Source: an uncultured Solirubrobacterales bacterium
GTDB taxonomy: Bacteria > Actinomycetota > Thermoleophilia > Solirubrobacterales > JACPNS01
Reading direction: 5' to 3'
NCBI GenBank assembly: GCA_937128795.1
Contig: CAKZMQ010000018.1
Span: 1-64,000, forward strand
DNA: 64,000 nt
The number at the start of each line of letters is the position of its first letter. Position 1 is the first letter of the stretch. A program made the position numbers and the translations under genes. The notes beneath the pieces were generated by a model. It searched no databases and had not been told where the DNA came from. It saw only the letters and a program-made list of their open reading frames with translations. This document shows, piece after piece, positions 25,744 to 34,777 of this stretch.

Positions 25744-25769
25744 AAAAGGCGGCCCCAAGGCCGCCTTTT
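25744..25769. terminator. Bidirectional intrinsic terminator between oxidase operon and cytochrome c gene
   Basis: Perfect stem AAAAGGCGGCC (25744-25754) pairing with GGCCGCCTTTT (25759-25769) around the loop CCAA. The A-run on the left and T-run on the right give a U-tail in both directions. It ends the plus-strand oxidase operon and, from the other side, the minus-strand cytochrome gene whose stop is at 25796. Confidence 0.92.
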
Positions 25770-25795
25770 GAAACTCCGCCGATGCTGCGGGCCGA

Positions 25796-26449
25796 TCAGC
25801 GAACTTCGTCGATGTACTCCGCGATCATCTTTATCTGATCTTCGCTGAGCGTGCCCTCGAATGCTGGCATGCCGTTGCCACCGTTGGCAATCTGGGCGAT
25901 CATCGCCTTGACGTCGAGCTTGCTCATGTCAAGGTTGGGGCCAACCGTGCCGGCAGTGCCTGCATCGGCCAAAACGTGGCAGCTGCCGCAGTTCGTCTTG
26001 AAGAGGCTCATTCCGTCATCGCCGCCGCCGATGTCCGCGAGCTCGCCGGTGTCCTTGCCGGGCAGGCCAGCCACGAGACCGACGTATGCCGCGACGTCGC
26101 GCGCGTCCATACCCTCGACGATGTCTGCCGGCATGTTCAGGCTCGCCGGAGTGAGCTTCTGCGATGGAAACTTGATCTGCTCGAGCGTGACGCCCTCGAT
26201 CGTGTCGCCCATGCCATCGATCCGAGCGCGGCGGAAGGCGTCATCGAGATCCGGGCCAATCGTGCCAACGGTGCCGGCGCGAGCCATCACGTGACAGGCA
26301 CCGCACTTCTCGATGAACAGCGTCTTTCCGTTCGCCAGGTCGGGCTTGGAGTCGTTCCCGCATCCAGAGGCCGCAACGCTGGCGGCCACGACTGTCGCCA
26401 GGGCGAGAAACTTGATGCTCTTGAGTTGTTTCGAGGGTCGAGTCTGCAT
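25796..26449 (-). CDS. Diheme cytochrome c lipoprotein
   Basis: A 217-residue secreted c-type cytochrome. The N-terminus is a lipoprotein signal with lipobox AASGC (Cys30), so it is anchored on the outer face of the membrane. Two CxxCH sites, CGACH (49-53) and CGSCH (154-158), each start a class I cytochrome c domain; likely axial methionines lie in LNMPAD (about 106) and NGMPAFEG. The start is taken as ATG 26449, which directly begins the signal peptide (MQTRPSKQLK). Location opposite the oxidase operon and the shared terminator make it a plausible electron donor to CuA of CtaC; this is inference. No bc1 complex genes are in the window. Confidence 0.92.
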   Translation of the reverse strand: MQTRPSKQLKSIKFLALATVVAASVAASGCGNDSKPDLANGKTLFIEKCGACHVMARAGTVGTIGPDLDDAFRRARIDGMGDTIEGVTLEQIKFPSQKLTPASLNMPADIVEGMDARDVAAYVGLVAGLPGKDTGELADIGGGDDGMSLFKTNCGSCHVLADAGTAGTVGPNLDMSKLDVKAMIAQIANGGNGMPAFEGTLSEDQIKMIAEYIDEVR

Positions 26450-26529
26450 CTGCGGCGGGAATCCTAGCCGACCGTGTGGCGGTTGCGGGACGTGTTTCAT
26501 CTGCTTGTGGCCATCGTCACCAACCGCGC

Positions 26530-28212
26530 TCAAGGGCGCCTCAGACCTTCGCTGCGTCCGCTGGCTGCATTGACCACGTCTGTGGCCACGCTGGCCCACG
26601 AGAAGCGCTGCGCCGCGGTCGCGACGAGCCGCGCTGCGAGCTCGCGGCGCTCGTCAAGGCCAAGTCCGAAAACGCCACTTATGCGGCTTGCCATCCGATC
26701 GACGGCATGGTCGTTGACGTCGAACGACAGCAACGCGCCGGAAGCACCCGAGAGATTCTCCTCGAGCTGCTCAGTGACCTCGGCCAATCCGGAGTGATTG
26801 GCCGAGATCGGCGGAACGCCACACGCGGCAGCCTCGGCCGCGACCATTCCGAAGGCCTCGGGGAACGTGCTCGGGATCACCTGGCAGTTGACAGCCGGGA
26901 TGACGCTCGCCAGTTCTTCGTGGTCGAGCCGTCCGAACCAACGGATCGAGTCCGACATGTCGATTGCCGACGCCACGTAGGCGTCGAGCGCGTCGTCTTC
27001 GAGTGCGTCGAGAAATGCCAGCACGTGCGCCAATCGGTCGACGGGGCCGCCCTCGAACGCGCGACCACCGGAGGCGATCCAACGCGCGGTCGTCAGGTCG
27101 CCCTGCGAGAGCGCTGAAACCAACATTTCAAGGCCTTCGCGATATGCGCCGAAGCCGACGATCGCAAGCTTTGCTCCGGGGTGGCGTTGACGGACCAACG
27201 GCCAAGCGGTGATCAGAAGGTCGACGCCCTTGGAAACGATCAGCTTGCCCACATAGAGCGCAACCGGGTCCTCCCCCGCCTGCCCCAGCCAGCGGGCGCT
27301 GTCTGGAGCGGTGACGTCCATTCCGGCGGTTTCGTACGTCTCGTGCAGGGCAAGAATCTCGCTTGCGACGTCGTCGTAACCCATCATGCCCTCGGTTCGC
27401 GCAGCCGCGCGCAGCCGTTCGAACAGGCTTTCGGTGGCGAGTTGCGCGGCCGTCCCATAGCCACTACGAGGCATCGTCTGGAGACGTTCCTCCAACTCGG
27501 TCAATCCATCGCGAGCGGTCGATCGAAGCGCCGGCTTGAAACGAGCCAGGTCGACACCCGGCGGCGCAAGAAACGTGCGATCACGAATGCCGTCGATTTC
27601 CAACGTCTGCCACGCCCGCTCGGCAATGTGGCGAGAACCGACGAGCATCGATTGCGCACCGCCGACTCCCTCGATCGCCGCGGGCAAAAATCGTCGGTTC
27701 GGCCGCACCGTGTACTCCATCGCGCTGCCATGAATCTTCGCCGCGTAAGAAACGGAGTCACCCAGGGCCCGCGCGAGAATCAGCGGTCCCATGACCATGT
27801 GATTGGCGAACGCACCATCGAGCTCGACCCGCGCGGCGACGTCCTGCACGGCCATGACATTTCGCGCGACGTAAAAATCGAGTTCCTCGTCGGTCAGTTG
27901 TTCAAATGTCTTGGCGATGAAACCGTCGTAGTGATCGGCAACGTACACCGGGAGCAGGTCTGCGATCGGCGGGCGATAGACCGTGCATTCGCCGTGGCCC
28001 TCCGGAATGGTTTTTTCCAGCTGCTGCACGGACAACTGGCCGCTGTCCCACCCACCGATCGCGGTGACGAAATCGATGTCCGCTGGAGCTCGGTCCTGGC
28101 ACAGCATGTGGACCTCGTGACCGGCAGCCGTCAGCGCACGGGCGAGCTCTGCGTTGTAGACGTTGCTCCCCGTACCACGCAGTAAGTAACCATGAAAGAT
28201 GAGAATGCGCAT
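26530..28212 (-). CDS. GT4-family glycosyltransferase
   Basis: A 560-residue GT-B fold glycosyltransferase. The N-terminal acceptor domain begins MRILIFHGYLLRGTGSNVYN, with the Gly-rich loop typical of GT4 enzymes. The C-terminal donor domain has VALYVGKLIVSKGVDLLITA and the EX7E-like region FPEAFGMVAAEAAACGVPPI. It transfers a sugar from a nucleotide sugar to an unknown acceptor (glycolipid, polysaccharide or small thiol precursor). It is longer than the usual 380-420 residues owing to an insert of about 150 residues between the domains (about 220-310). ATG 28212 is chosen because it starts the first beta strand. It is a lone gene, so its acceptor cannot be predicted. Confidence 0.85.
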   Translation of the reverse strand: MRILIFHGYLLRGTGSNVYNAELARALTAAGHEVHMLCQDRAPADIDFVTAIGGWDSGQLSVQQLEKTIPEGHGECTVYRPPIADLLPVYVADHYDGFIAKTFEQLTDEELDFYVARNVMAVQDVAARVELDGAFANHMVMGPLILARALGDSVSYAAKIHGSAMEYTVRPNRRFLPAAIEGVGGAQSMLVGSRHIAERAWQTLEIDGIRDRTFLAPPGVDLARFKPALRSTARDGLTELEERLQTMPRSGYGTAAQLATESLFERLRAAARTEGMMGYDDVASEILALHETYETAGMDVTAPDSARWLGQAGEDPVALYVGKLIVSKGVDLLITAWPLVRQRHPGAKLAIVGFGAYREGLEMLVSALSQGDLTTARWIASGGRAFEGGPVDRLAHVLAFLDALEDDALDAYVASAIDMSDSIRWFGRLDHEELASVIPAVNCQVIPSTFPEAFGMVAAEAAACGVPPISANHSGLAEVTEQLEENLSGASGALLSFDVNDHAVDRMASRISGVFGLGLDERRELAARLVATAAQRFSWASVATDVVNAASGRSEGLRRP

Positions 28213-28290
28213 GCGGTGTAGGCGCGAGCATAAAGTCGCCATCGGCGAACAAACCGCCGACCGCCACGACGCTTGGTAATCTTCCCGCCC

Positions 28291-28566
28291 GTGAGTGAGT
28301 CACAGAAATTCCGCCTGCGATCCGCCGGTTACAAGCGCGACATCGTCGCGTCCGTAGAAGAAGGCGACAAGTTCGTCGACCGCGAATCCGGGACCGAATT
28401 CGTCGTCGTCGGCGAGGTGCTGCCGGTTGGACCGACTTCATCGGAGCTCCCATGGTCGGAGCAGAACCTGCGCGTCTGTGGCTGTTCACGCGAGCAGCTC
28501 GTTCAGAAGGACGTGAACGACTGCCCATACTGCGATCGTCGAATTCCGGCAGCCGAATCGCTATGA
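28291..28566 (+). CDS. Small putative zinc-ribbon protein
   Basis: A 91-residue protein from GTG 28291. A basic N-terminus (SQKFRLRSAGYKRD) precedes a short beta-rich segment (SGTEFVVVGEVLPVG) and a C-terminal cysteine set CGCS...CPYC that could bind zinc. No family is recognised. Its stop overlaps the start of the following lipoprotein gene (ATGA at 28563-28566), a sign of translational coupling. Confidence 0.6.
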   Translation: MSESQKFRLRSAGYKRDIVASVEEGDKFVDRESGTEFVVVGEVLPVGPTSSELPWSEQNLRVCGCSREQLVQKDVNDCPYCDRRIPAAESL

Positions 28567-28907
28567 GCCGGCTGCTCGCACCGATTCTGCTCGTGATGTT
28601 GGCAATCGCGATCGGTGGCTGCGGCGGTGACGACAACACTGGCAACAGTGCGAATCTCGACAAGCCCGCCCTGACGATCCCCGAGGGAAGCGTCGAAGCT
28701 GGCAGCTCTTCCGACGACGGCGAAACCGGAGCGACCGGTGCCACCGACACATCGTCTTCGGGCGACTCCGGCGGCGACAATTCCGGCAATGCCGATTCCG
28801 GATCCGGAACTGGCGGCACCGACACCGGGACCGGGACTGGCGGCGGCACCGGAACGGACGGTGGCGACGGCGATGGCGGCGACACCGGAGGCGTCGCGCC
28901 CGAGTGA
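28563..28907 (+). CDS. Small lipoprotein with Gly/Thr/Ser/Asp-rich low-complexity tail
   Basis: A 114-residue protein whose first 20 residues are a lipoprotein signal (MSRLLAPILLVMLAIAIGGC, lipid-modified Cys20). The rest is acidic and repetitive, rich in Gly, Thr, Ser and Asp (for example GTGGTDTGTGTGGGTGTDGG), with no folded domain. It would be a surface-tethered disordered polymer. The start overlaps the upstream zinc-ribbon gene as ATGA. Function unknown; the composition is consistent with a spacer in the cell envelope. Confidence 0.6.
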   Translation: MSRLLAPILLVMLAIAIGGCGGDDNTGNSANLDKPALTIPEGSVEAGSSSDDGETGATGATDTSSSGDSGGDNSGNADSGSGTGGTDTGTGTGGGTGTDGGDGDGGDTGGVAPE

Positions 28908-29044
28908 CGGACCTGCACCCGGTCGTACGCCCGGCCTAAACAAATGTTGTAAGCCGACTGGCATTCGCAACGATCAGCGACCACACTGATCGACGCATCG
29001 TCGCTAGTGCATGGGGGCTGGTGCATTGGGATAGGGGGCTGAAC

Positions 29045-31303
29045 ATGGATGTTCAGGGCAGAGTCCGCGGTCCACGCGGAAATGCGGCGTCGTCTTCGGG
29101 AGGGGGCGGCGCAGGCAACAAACAACACAACGCAGGTTTGCCCGTCGGCGACACTGCGGGCAGTAAAGCCGGGCATTTCGCCGGAATTGGTCTTCCCGAA
29201 GAAGCTGGCTGGTACGTATCTGCCGCGCTCTACTGGGCGGGCGGACTGACGATCCTCGCGCTCGAGCGATTCGCCAGTGGTGACGTGATTGACCCGGTGA
29301 TCGGGATCCTCGCCACGGTACTACTCGCCTGCACCCCGTTGCTGCTGCTGGGCGCGCATTTCGCGCCGAACGCGTGGTGGGGACCGCACCTGCGCATCAT
29401 CGTGCCCTACATCGTGCTCGCGATCGGATCGTTCTTCGTCGGCGACGCGATCGGCCCATTGGTGTTACTGGTGATGTTCCCGTTGCTCGCAGTCGCGTTT
29501 CTGCACGAATGGCGCATCGCGGTTCCGTATTGCGTCGCTTCGATTTCTTTCATGGTCGGCGCGCTGCTTTTTCACGACTCCGGCGACATCCAGGTCACCC
29601 GAGCAATCATCCTTGCCGGCACCATGGTGTCAATCGTGGCCGGGCTGATCTTCGCGCAGCGGCGACAGCGTCGCATCGCCGCAGTCAACCACGATCTCTC
29701 GATCACCGATCCCCTGACCGGTCTGGCGAACCTCCGTCGGCTTCAGACTCGACTTCGCCAGGAAATCCAGCGAAGCTCGCGCGCCGGCAGCGAGATCGTG
29801 ATGTACGCGATCGATCTCGACGACTTCAAGGAAGTCAACGATCTATACAGCTACGAGCTTGGCGACAACGTGCTGAAGGCGATCGCCACGGCTCTTGGTG
29901 ACGAGATGGAGCCCGGAGACCTCTTGGTCCGACGCGGTGGCGACGAGTTCGCCGTGCTCACGCTGACGCGCGCGGATCGCGACCTCGAGGACTTCGGGGC
30001 GCGACTGCACGACGCGATCGTGAGAGCGCGGCACACAGTCTGTCCCGACGTCAACCCCGAGGCCAGCGTCACCTGTGTGATCCACGCGCACGGTGAATCA
30101 CCCGAAGCGTTCCTCAGTCGCGTCGACGACGGTCTGCACGACGCCAAGCTGATCGCCCACCCCGAGCGCTCGCAGCTCGAGGGTTCGATCGCGGTCGACT
30201 CGACATTTCACGAACCGGTATTCGCCGCCGGGATCGATGCTTCGCCGGCGCAGCGCCCGACGCAACCTCGCGCGCAGATCAGCTCAGCGCATCGCGACGC
30301 AAATCGACGGATGATCTGGCGAATCACGGCGGCCGGAGCCTTCGTGCCGGCGCTGCTGATCGCGCTCGTCGCATTGGCTGGAACGGCATCGCAACTGCGG
30401 ACTGCCGAGATCGGCCTGCTCGTCGGCGGACTGCTCGCCTGCAGCGGTTTCGCCCTGCTGGCCGGACATCTTCAGCTTCGCATCGAGTTGCTGCACGTTC
30501 CGCTGATGGCTTCACTACTGCTGCTCACTGCTGTGATTTCTCAGAGCGGAGCCTCGAGCATGGCTTTGATCGAGCTCTACGTGATCCAGACTCCGTTGGT
30601 GGTCTACATGGTCGGTTGGCGGCAAGCCCTCCCCTACGCGGTCCTATCCGGTGGCTTCTACGCCTACTTCTTGATCGAGAGCAACTACGAGTACGCGTTC
30701 CTCCAGACCGGGATGTTCCTCGGCATCATGGCGGTGCTGAACGTGCTGCTCGCCCGCGGGCAACGCATGACCCGCAGCTATCTGGAATCTGCTGAAGAAC
30801 TGTCGATCGTGGATCCGTTGACCGGTGCCGCCAATTTGCGCGGCTACGAGCGACGCGTGACCGACGAGATCGAGCGCTGTGAGCTGTTCGGCGACGACCT
30901 GGTTCTGACGATGATCGACCTCGAAAGCTTCAAGTTCGTGAACGACCGCTACAGCCACACGATCGGAGACGCGGTGCTGCTCGAAACCGCGAACGCGATC
31001 CGCGCGACCGTGCGGGAGGACGAACTGGTCGTCCGCCGTGGAGGCGATGAGTTCGTCGTCGTCTGCGCCCCCGAAGCGCACAGCGACATGGATGCGTTTG
31101 CCCGAAGAATTGAGTCCGCGATCGAGAATGCGCGTCTTGAGTTGACACCCGACCTACCGATCGGAGCCACGGTCGTCTCGGTTACGCGACGTCCAGGTGA
31201 ATCGGCCGCTCAGCTCATGACCCGGGCCGACGAGCAGCTCCAGTCGGCAAAGGCGTCACGCTTCGTCGAGTCCACCGCCGCAGACATGACCGTCAACCAC
31301 TGA
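29045..31303 (+). CDS. Membrane protein with two TM-GGDEF units (putative diguanylate cyclase)
   Basis: A 752-residue protein made of two tandem copies of five or six helices followed by a GGDEF domain: helices about 58-205 with GGDEF domain 215-375, then helices about 425-570 with GGDEF domain 585-740. Both active-site loops read RGGDEF (297-302 and 665-670) with ITDPLTGLANL and IVDPLTGAANL at the domain starts, so both could make c-di-GMP. The inhibitory RxxD site is degenerate in both (Glu289-Asp292; Arg657-Glu660). A hydrophilic N-terminus with a Gly/Ser run precedes helix 1. ATG 29045 is chosen because AGGGGG precedes it by six bases. No EAL domain is present. Confidence 0.9.
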   Translation: MDVQGRVRGPRGNAASSSGGGGAGNKQHNAGLPVGDTAGSKAGHFAGIGLPEEAGWYVSAALYWAGGLTILALERFASGDVIDPVIGILATVLLACTPLLLLGAHFAPNAWWGPHLRIIVPYIVLAIGSFFVGDAIGPLVLLVMFPLLAVAFLHEWRIAVPYCVASISFMVGALLFHDSGDIQVTRAIILAGTMVSIVAGLIFAQRRQRRIAAVNHDLSITDPLTGLANLRRLQTRLRQEIQRSSRAGSEIVMYAIDLDDFKEVNDLYSYELGDNVLKAIATALGDEMEPGDLLVRRGGDEFAVLTLTRADRDLEDFGARLHDAIVRARHTVCPDVNPEASVTCVIHAHGESPEAFLSRVDDGLHDAKLIAHPERSQLEGSIAVDSTFHEPVFAAGIDASPAQRPTQPRAQISSAHRDANRRMIWRITAAGAFVPALLIALVALAGTASQLRTAEIGLLVGGLLACSGFALLAGHLQLRIELLHVPLMASLLLLTAVISQSGASSMALIELYVIQTPLVVYMVGWRQALPYAVLSGGFYAYFLIESNYEYAFLQTGMFLGIMAVLNVLLARGQRMTRSYLESAEELSIVDPLTGAANLRGYERRVTDEIERCELFGDDLVLTMIDLESFKFVNDRYSHTIGDAVLLETANAIRATVREDELVVRRGGDEFVVVCAPEAHSDMDAFARRIESAIENARLELTPDLPIGATVVSVTRRPGESAAQLMTRADEQLQSAKASRFVESTAADMTVNH

Positions 31304-31377
31304 GCGGCGCAGGCTCCACTGTGCACTGCAGGCAGGCGCCATTGTGCGAAGCAGGCGCCATTGAGCGAAAGGGCCGG

Positions 31378-32091
31378 CTATTTCGTCCTGCGAGTCTTCT
31401 TCGGCGTGTCTACGACGGTCGCCTTGTAAAGCATTCTCGCGCCCTTGTAGCCGCACGAGTAGGCCTTGATCTGGTCGACCTTCGCATGCATGCGCGGCGT
31501 CACGAGGTCGGAACACTTTCCTCGCGGACGGCTTGCCCGCCAGATGCTTGAGGAGTCCTGACCGGTAACCGTGAATCCGGGCATCCAAGTGTCGGTGGTC
31601 AGCGCGATGATGTCGCCGCGCCTGACGGACAACGGCTTTTCCAGCGCAAAACTCGGCGTGCCGCCGAGGTAGTTGCGCAGGTTCAGTCGCGCACTCTGGC
31701 CGGCAAGCACGTAGCGATACGGCACCCCGCGTCGCTTCTTGGGGCGCAGAATCGAAATCTTGGCGGTCGGTGAACCGTCAAAGCGATCTGCAAAGTTGGA
31801 GTAGATCTTCTTCGTCACGGACGGAAGAAAGACACTGAACGCGACGACCTTGCCCGACCTGGGAACGCGGTACGGGTTCTTTCGCGTGCCGACCTGCTGT
31901 TGGTAGGCGGTGACGCGTGTGATCACCTGGCAGTCGTTGTCGGTGCAGTCGGGCGTTGTGAAGTTTGCGGTTTCGCCGACTTCTCGAACGTTGGCCTGGA
32001 CCACGACGACAAGCGCCAACGAGGCGGCAATGGTGGCGACGAGCAGCACGATGCTGCGGCGCCTGAAAATGTTCTTGGAGTTGGTCATCAT
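31378..32091 (-). CDS. Secreted or membrane-anchored protein of unknown function
   Basis: A protein of about 237 residues with one N-terminal hydrophobic segment (RRRSIVLLVATIAASLALVV) after a short basic stretch; no clear cleavage site, so it may stay as an anchor. The exported part is beta-rich and basic, with two early cysteines in CTDNDC and a later pair (PRGKCSDL, YSCGYKG). It ends in a Lys/Arg-rich tail. I do not recognise the family. The ATG pair at 32091/32088 is chosen, with GGAGG about 12 bases before; the frame extends further upstream. It is divergent from the ABC exporter genes at 32199. Confidence 0.7.
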   Translation of the reverse strand: MMTNSKNIFRRRSIVLLVATIAASLALVVVVQANVREVGETANFTTPDCTDNDCQVITRVTAYQQQVGTRKNPYRVPRSGKVVAFSVFLPSVTKKIYSNFADRFDGSPTAKISILRPKKRRGVPYRYVLAGQSARLNLRNYLGGTPSFALEKPLSVRRGDIIALTTDTWMPGFTVTGQDSSSIWRASRPRGKCSDLVTPRMHAKVDQIKAYSCGYKGARMLYKATVVDTPKKTRRTK

Positions 32092-32198
32092 GAGGGATTT
32101 AATCACCTCCACCTCCGGAAGTTGCGGTTTTGACAGCGATTTCCCTTTGCGATCGGCGAAAATCGTGACTCGCAAGCCGGAAAACTAGACTCCCCGGC

Positions 32199-33185
32199 AT
32201 GACACCCGTGATCGAAGTCGAACAGTTGGTGCGCGAGTTCAAGTCTCCCTCCGGTGGCTCCATGCAGGCCGTGGCCGGTGTTGACCTGGCGGTGAACGAA
32301 GGTGAGGTCTACGGATTCCTCGGTCCGAACGGCGCCGGCAAGACGACGCTCGTACGGATGCTCGTGACGTTGTTGCGACCGAGCAGCGGAACGGCGCGGG
32401 TTGCCGGTTTCGACATCGTCAACGAGCCAGGGTCGGTCAGGTCGGCAATCGGCGTGACGCTCCAGGAAGCCGCGCTCGATCCCTTGATGACCGGGTTCGA
32501 GCTGCTTCAGCTGCAGGCCACGCTGCACGGATTGCGCAAGGGTGCGGCCTCGGCCAAAGCCGACGAGCTGCTCGAACGAGTCGATCTGGTGCGCGCAAAA
32601 GATGCGCGCCTCGGAACCTACTCCGGCGGAATGACCCGGCGACTCGATTTGGCGATGTCGCTGATTCACGAACCAAAGGTGCTGTTCCTCGACGAACCGA
32701 CCACCGGGTTGGACCCGATAAGCAGGAAGGTGCTCTGGGATGAAGTCCGCGCGTTGAACCACGAGGGCACAACGGTCTTCCTGACGACTCAGTACCTCGA
32801 AGAGGCGGACGCGCTGGCCGATCGAGTGGGCATCATCGCCGACGGAAAATTGGTCGCCGAGGACACGCCCGAGAACCTCAAAGCCGACATCGGCGCGGCG
32901 AGACTTGAAGTGACGATCAACGATCCTGCCTCGCACGCGAAGGCGCGCGAAATCCTCGGTGGGCACGGGCGCCTGCTCAAACCGCGCTCCGGGGTCAGTT
33001 TCTTCCTTCAGCTACCTCCGGGCGACACGCAGCTTGCGCCATATGTGATCGAACTCGACCAGGCTGGCGTAACGGTGGACCGTGTCGATCTCGTCGAACC
33101 TTCGCTGGACGACGTGTTCCTGCTCAAGACCGGCCACCACCTCGATGCGGATGCCGCCGACGCGGCGCCGACGCCCGTCCCGTGA
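32199..33185 (+). CDS. ABC-2 exporter ATP-binding protein, DrrA-like
   Basis: A 328-residue ATPase of the daunorubicin-resistance (DrrA/CcmA-like) class. Walker A is GPNGAGKTT (42-50), signature YSGGMTRRLDLAMSL, Walker B VLFLDEPTTGLDP. The C-terminal extension of about 90 residues, typical for DrrA, includes the TVDRVDLVEPSLDDVFL motif just before the end. It energises the two ABC-2 permeases encoded next, whose starts overlap in series. Such exporters carry antibiotics, lipids or polysaccharides. No biosynthetic cluster adjoins, so the substrate is open. Confidence 0.93.
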   Translation: MTPVIEVEQLVREFKSPSGGSMQAVAGVDLAVNEGEVYGFLGPNGAGKTTLVRMLVTLLRPSSGTARVAGFDIVNEPGSVRSAIGVTLQEAALDPLMTGFELLQLQATLHGLRKGAASAKADELLERVDLVRAKDARLGTYSGGMTRRLDLAMSLIHEPKVLFLDEPTTGLDPISRKVLWDEVRALNHEGTTVFLTTQYLEEADALADRVGIIADGKLVAEDTPENLKADIGAARLEVTINDPASHAKAREILGGHGRLLKPRSGVSFFLQLPPGDTQLAPYVIELDQAGVTVDRVDLVEPSLDDVFLLKTGHHLDADAADAAPTPVP

Positions 33186-33970
33186 GCGCCCTCTCGCCCG
33201 CGTACATACGCATCGTCTGGGCGATCGCGATTCGCTCGATCAAGCGCATCATGCGTCGTCCGCAATCGTTGATGCCGATCTTCCTGGTTCCGACGATGTT
33301 CCTGGTCGTCACGTCCGGCGGCGCGGCTCGCGCCATCAATCTGCCCGGATTTCCCGAGGTCGAAAGCTTTTTCCAGTTCGCCATTGCAGGAGCGATCGTG
33401 CAGTCAACGATGCTGGGCGGACTGATGGCGGGAATCAACCTGTCAGTCGACGTCGACAACGGCTTCTTCGACCGCATGATCGTCGCCCCGGTGCCGCGCT
33501 CGGCGCTCGTACTCGGACGAGTGCTCGGCAGTGCAGCGATCGCACTCTTTCAGGCCTGCCTCTACCTCGCGCTCGGCGTCGTCTTCGGAGCCTCGATCGA
33601 GGGTGGAATCTTCGGCATCCTTTTGATTCTCGTGCTCGCCGGCATCTGCGCTGCTTCGATGGGCGGCCTGGCGGTGGCGCTGGCGCTGCGCGCGCAAGCC
33701 CAATGGGTCCAGGGCGTGTTTCCGCTCGTTTTCGTGATCATCTTCATGTCGTCGGCCTTCTTTCCACGCGAATTGCTGACCGGCCCTGCCGAAACGATCG
33801 CCGGATACAACCCGATCAGTTATCTGGCCGAGGGCATGCGCGAACCGATCATCAGCGGCGTGAGTGGATCGGTCGAGCTGAAGGCGTTCGCCATCGGTCT
33901 GGGATTGACGATTTTCACCACGCTGATTGCCGTTTGGGCTCTACGGGTGCGTCTCGGAGGTTCGCGCTGA
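33182..33970 (+). CDS. ABC-2 type permease (first subunit)
   Basis: A 262-residue six-helix permease of the ABC-2 family. Characteristic features are an amphipathic N-terminus with SIKRIMRRPQSLMPIF, the cytoplasmic loop GFFDRMIVAPVPRSALVLGR that contacts the ATPase, and a later PISYLAEGMREPI segment. Its GTG start overlaps the ATPase stop as GTGA (33182-33185), and its stop overlaps the next permease start as TGATG. It probably forms a heterodimer with that protein. Confidence 0.92.
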   Translation: MSALSPAYIRIVWAIAIRSIKRIMRRPQSLMPIFLVPTMFLVVTSGGAARAINLPGFPEVESFFQFAIAGAIVQSTMLGGLMAGINLSVDVDNGFFDRMIVAPVPRSALVLGRVLGSAAIALFQACLYLALGVVFGASIEGGIFGILLILVLAGICAASMGGLAVALALRAQAQWVQGVFPLVFVIIFMSSAFFPRELLTGPAETIAGYNPISYLAEGMREPIISGVSGSVELKAFAIGLGLTIFTTLIAVWALRVRLGGSR

Positions 33971-34755
33971 TGATTGCCAAACCCTCATTCATCGAAAACC
34001 TGCAACTCGTCTGGGCGCTCGTACGCCGTGGTCTGAACGAGATACTGCGCGTTCCCGGTGCCTCGCTGCCGGGCGTGATCGCGCCGACGATCTTCATGCT
34101 CGGCACGTATTCGATCTTCGGCAAACTCGCGTTGCTGCCGGGCTTCGACACCAGCGACTATCTCGACTGGATTCTGCCGGTCGGCTTCGTTCAGGCCGCC
34201 GCATTCACCGGCGCTGCGACCGGTGTGAATCTCGCGCGGGACATCGAGTCGGGCTGGTTCGACCGCATGCTGCTGGCCCCCGCGCCGCGCTGGGTCGTGC
34301 TGGCAGGATTGGTCTGTTCAGCCGGAATCCGCGTTTTGATGCCCAGCAGCCTCTTGATCGTGATCGGCATGAGCGTCGGCCTTCGCTGGCCGGGAGCGAC
34401 TGGACTGATCATCTCGTTCGTGACCGCCGCGCTGCTGGCAGCGGTGATGGCGTTTTGGAGCTGCGGGCTTGCGATGAAATTTCGTTCGCAGGACGCTGCC
34501 CCGTTGATGCAGTCATCGGGCTTCATGCTGATGCAACTGACGGCCGTGTACGCGCCGATCGCGCTGCTCGCACCTTGGCTGCAGACGATTGCTCGCGTCA
34601 ACCCGTTCACCTACGTACTGGACGCGGTGCGCCAGAGCTACATCTCAACGATCAGTTGGCAGGACACCTGGCCGGGAATCGTGGCGATGGTCGGGATGCT
34701 TGTCGCGTCCGCATGGTTTGCGGTGTGGCGCATCCGCAAGATGAACACGGCTTAG
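33970..34755 (+). CDS. ABC-2 type permease (second subunit)
   Basis: A 261-residue six-helix permease, paralogous to the preceding one: SGWFDRMLLAPAPRWVVLAG corresponds to the loop of the first subunit, and NPFTYVLDAVRQSYI to its late motif. Its ATG 33970 uses the last base of the previous stop codon. The operon ends here; a convergent infA stop is only 22 bases away, leaving little space for a terminator. The two permeases and one ATPase make a complete exporter. Confidence 0.92.
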   Translation: MIAKPSFIENLQLVWALVRRGLNEILRVPGASLPGVIAPTIFMLGTYSIFGKLALLPGFDTSDYLDWILPVGFVQAAAFTGAATGVNLARDIESGWFDRMLLAPAPRWVVLAGLVCSAGIRVLMPSSLLIVIGMSVGLRWPGATGLIISFVTAALLAAVMAFWSCGLAMKFRSQDAAPLMQSSGFMLMQLTAVYAPIALLAPWLQTIARVNPFTYVLDAVRQSYISTISWQDTWPGIVAMVGMLVASAWFAVWRIRKMNTA

Positions 34756-34777
34756 TCAGCCGCGCTGATCGCCTCGG

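Noticed and set aside
28908..29044. Possible c-di-GMP riboswitch before the GGDEF gene (GGCCTAAAC present)
   Set aside because: The other conserved blocks of that class, such as GGGCAAACC and CGCAAAGCC, are absent; a nine-base match is not evidence.
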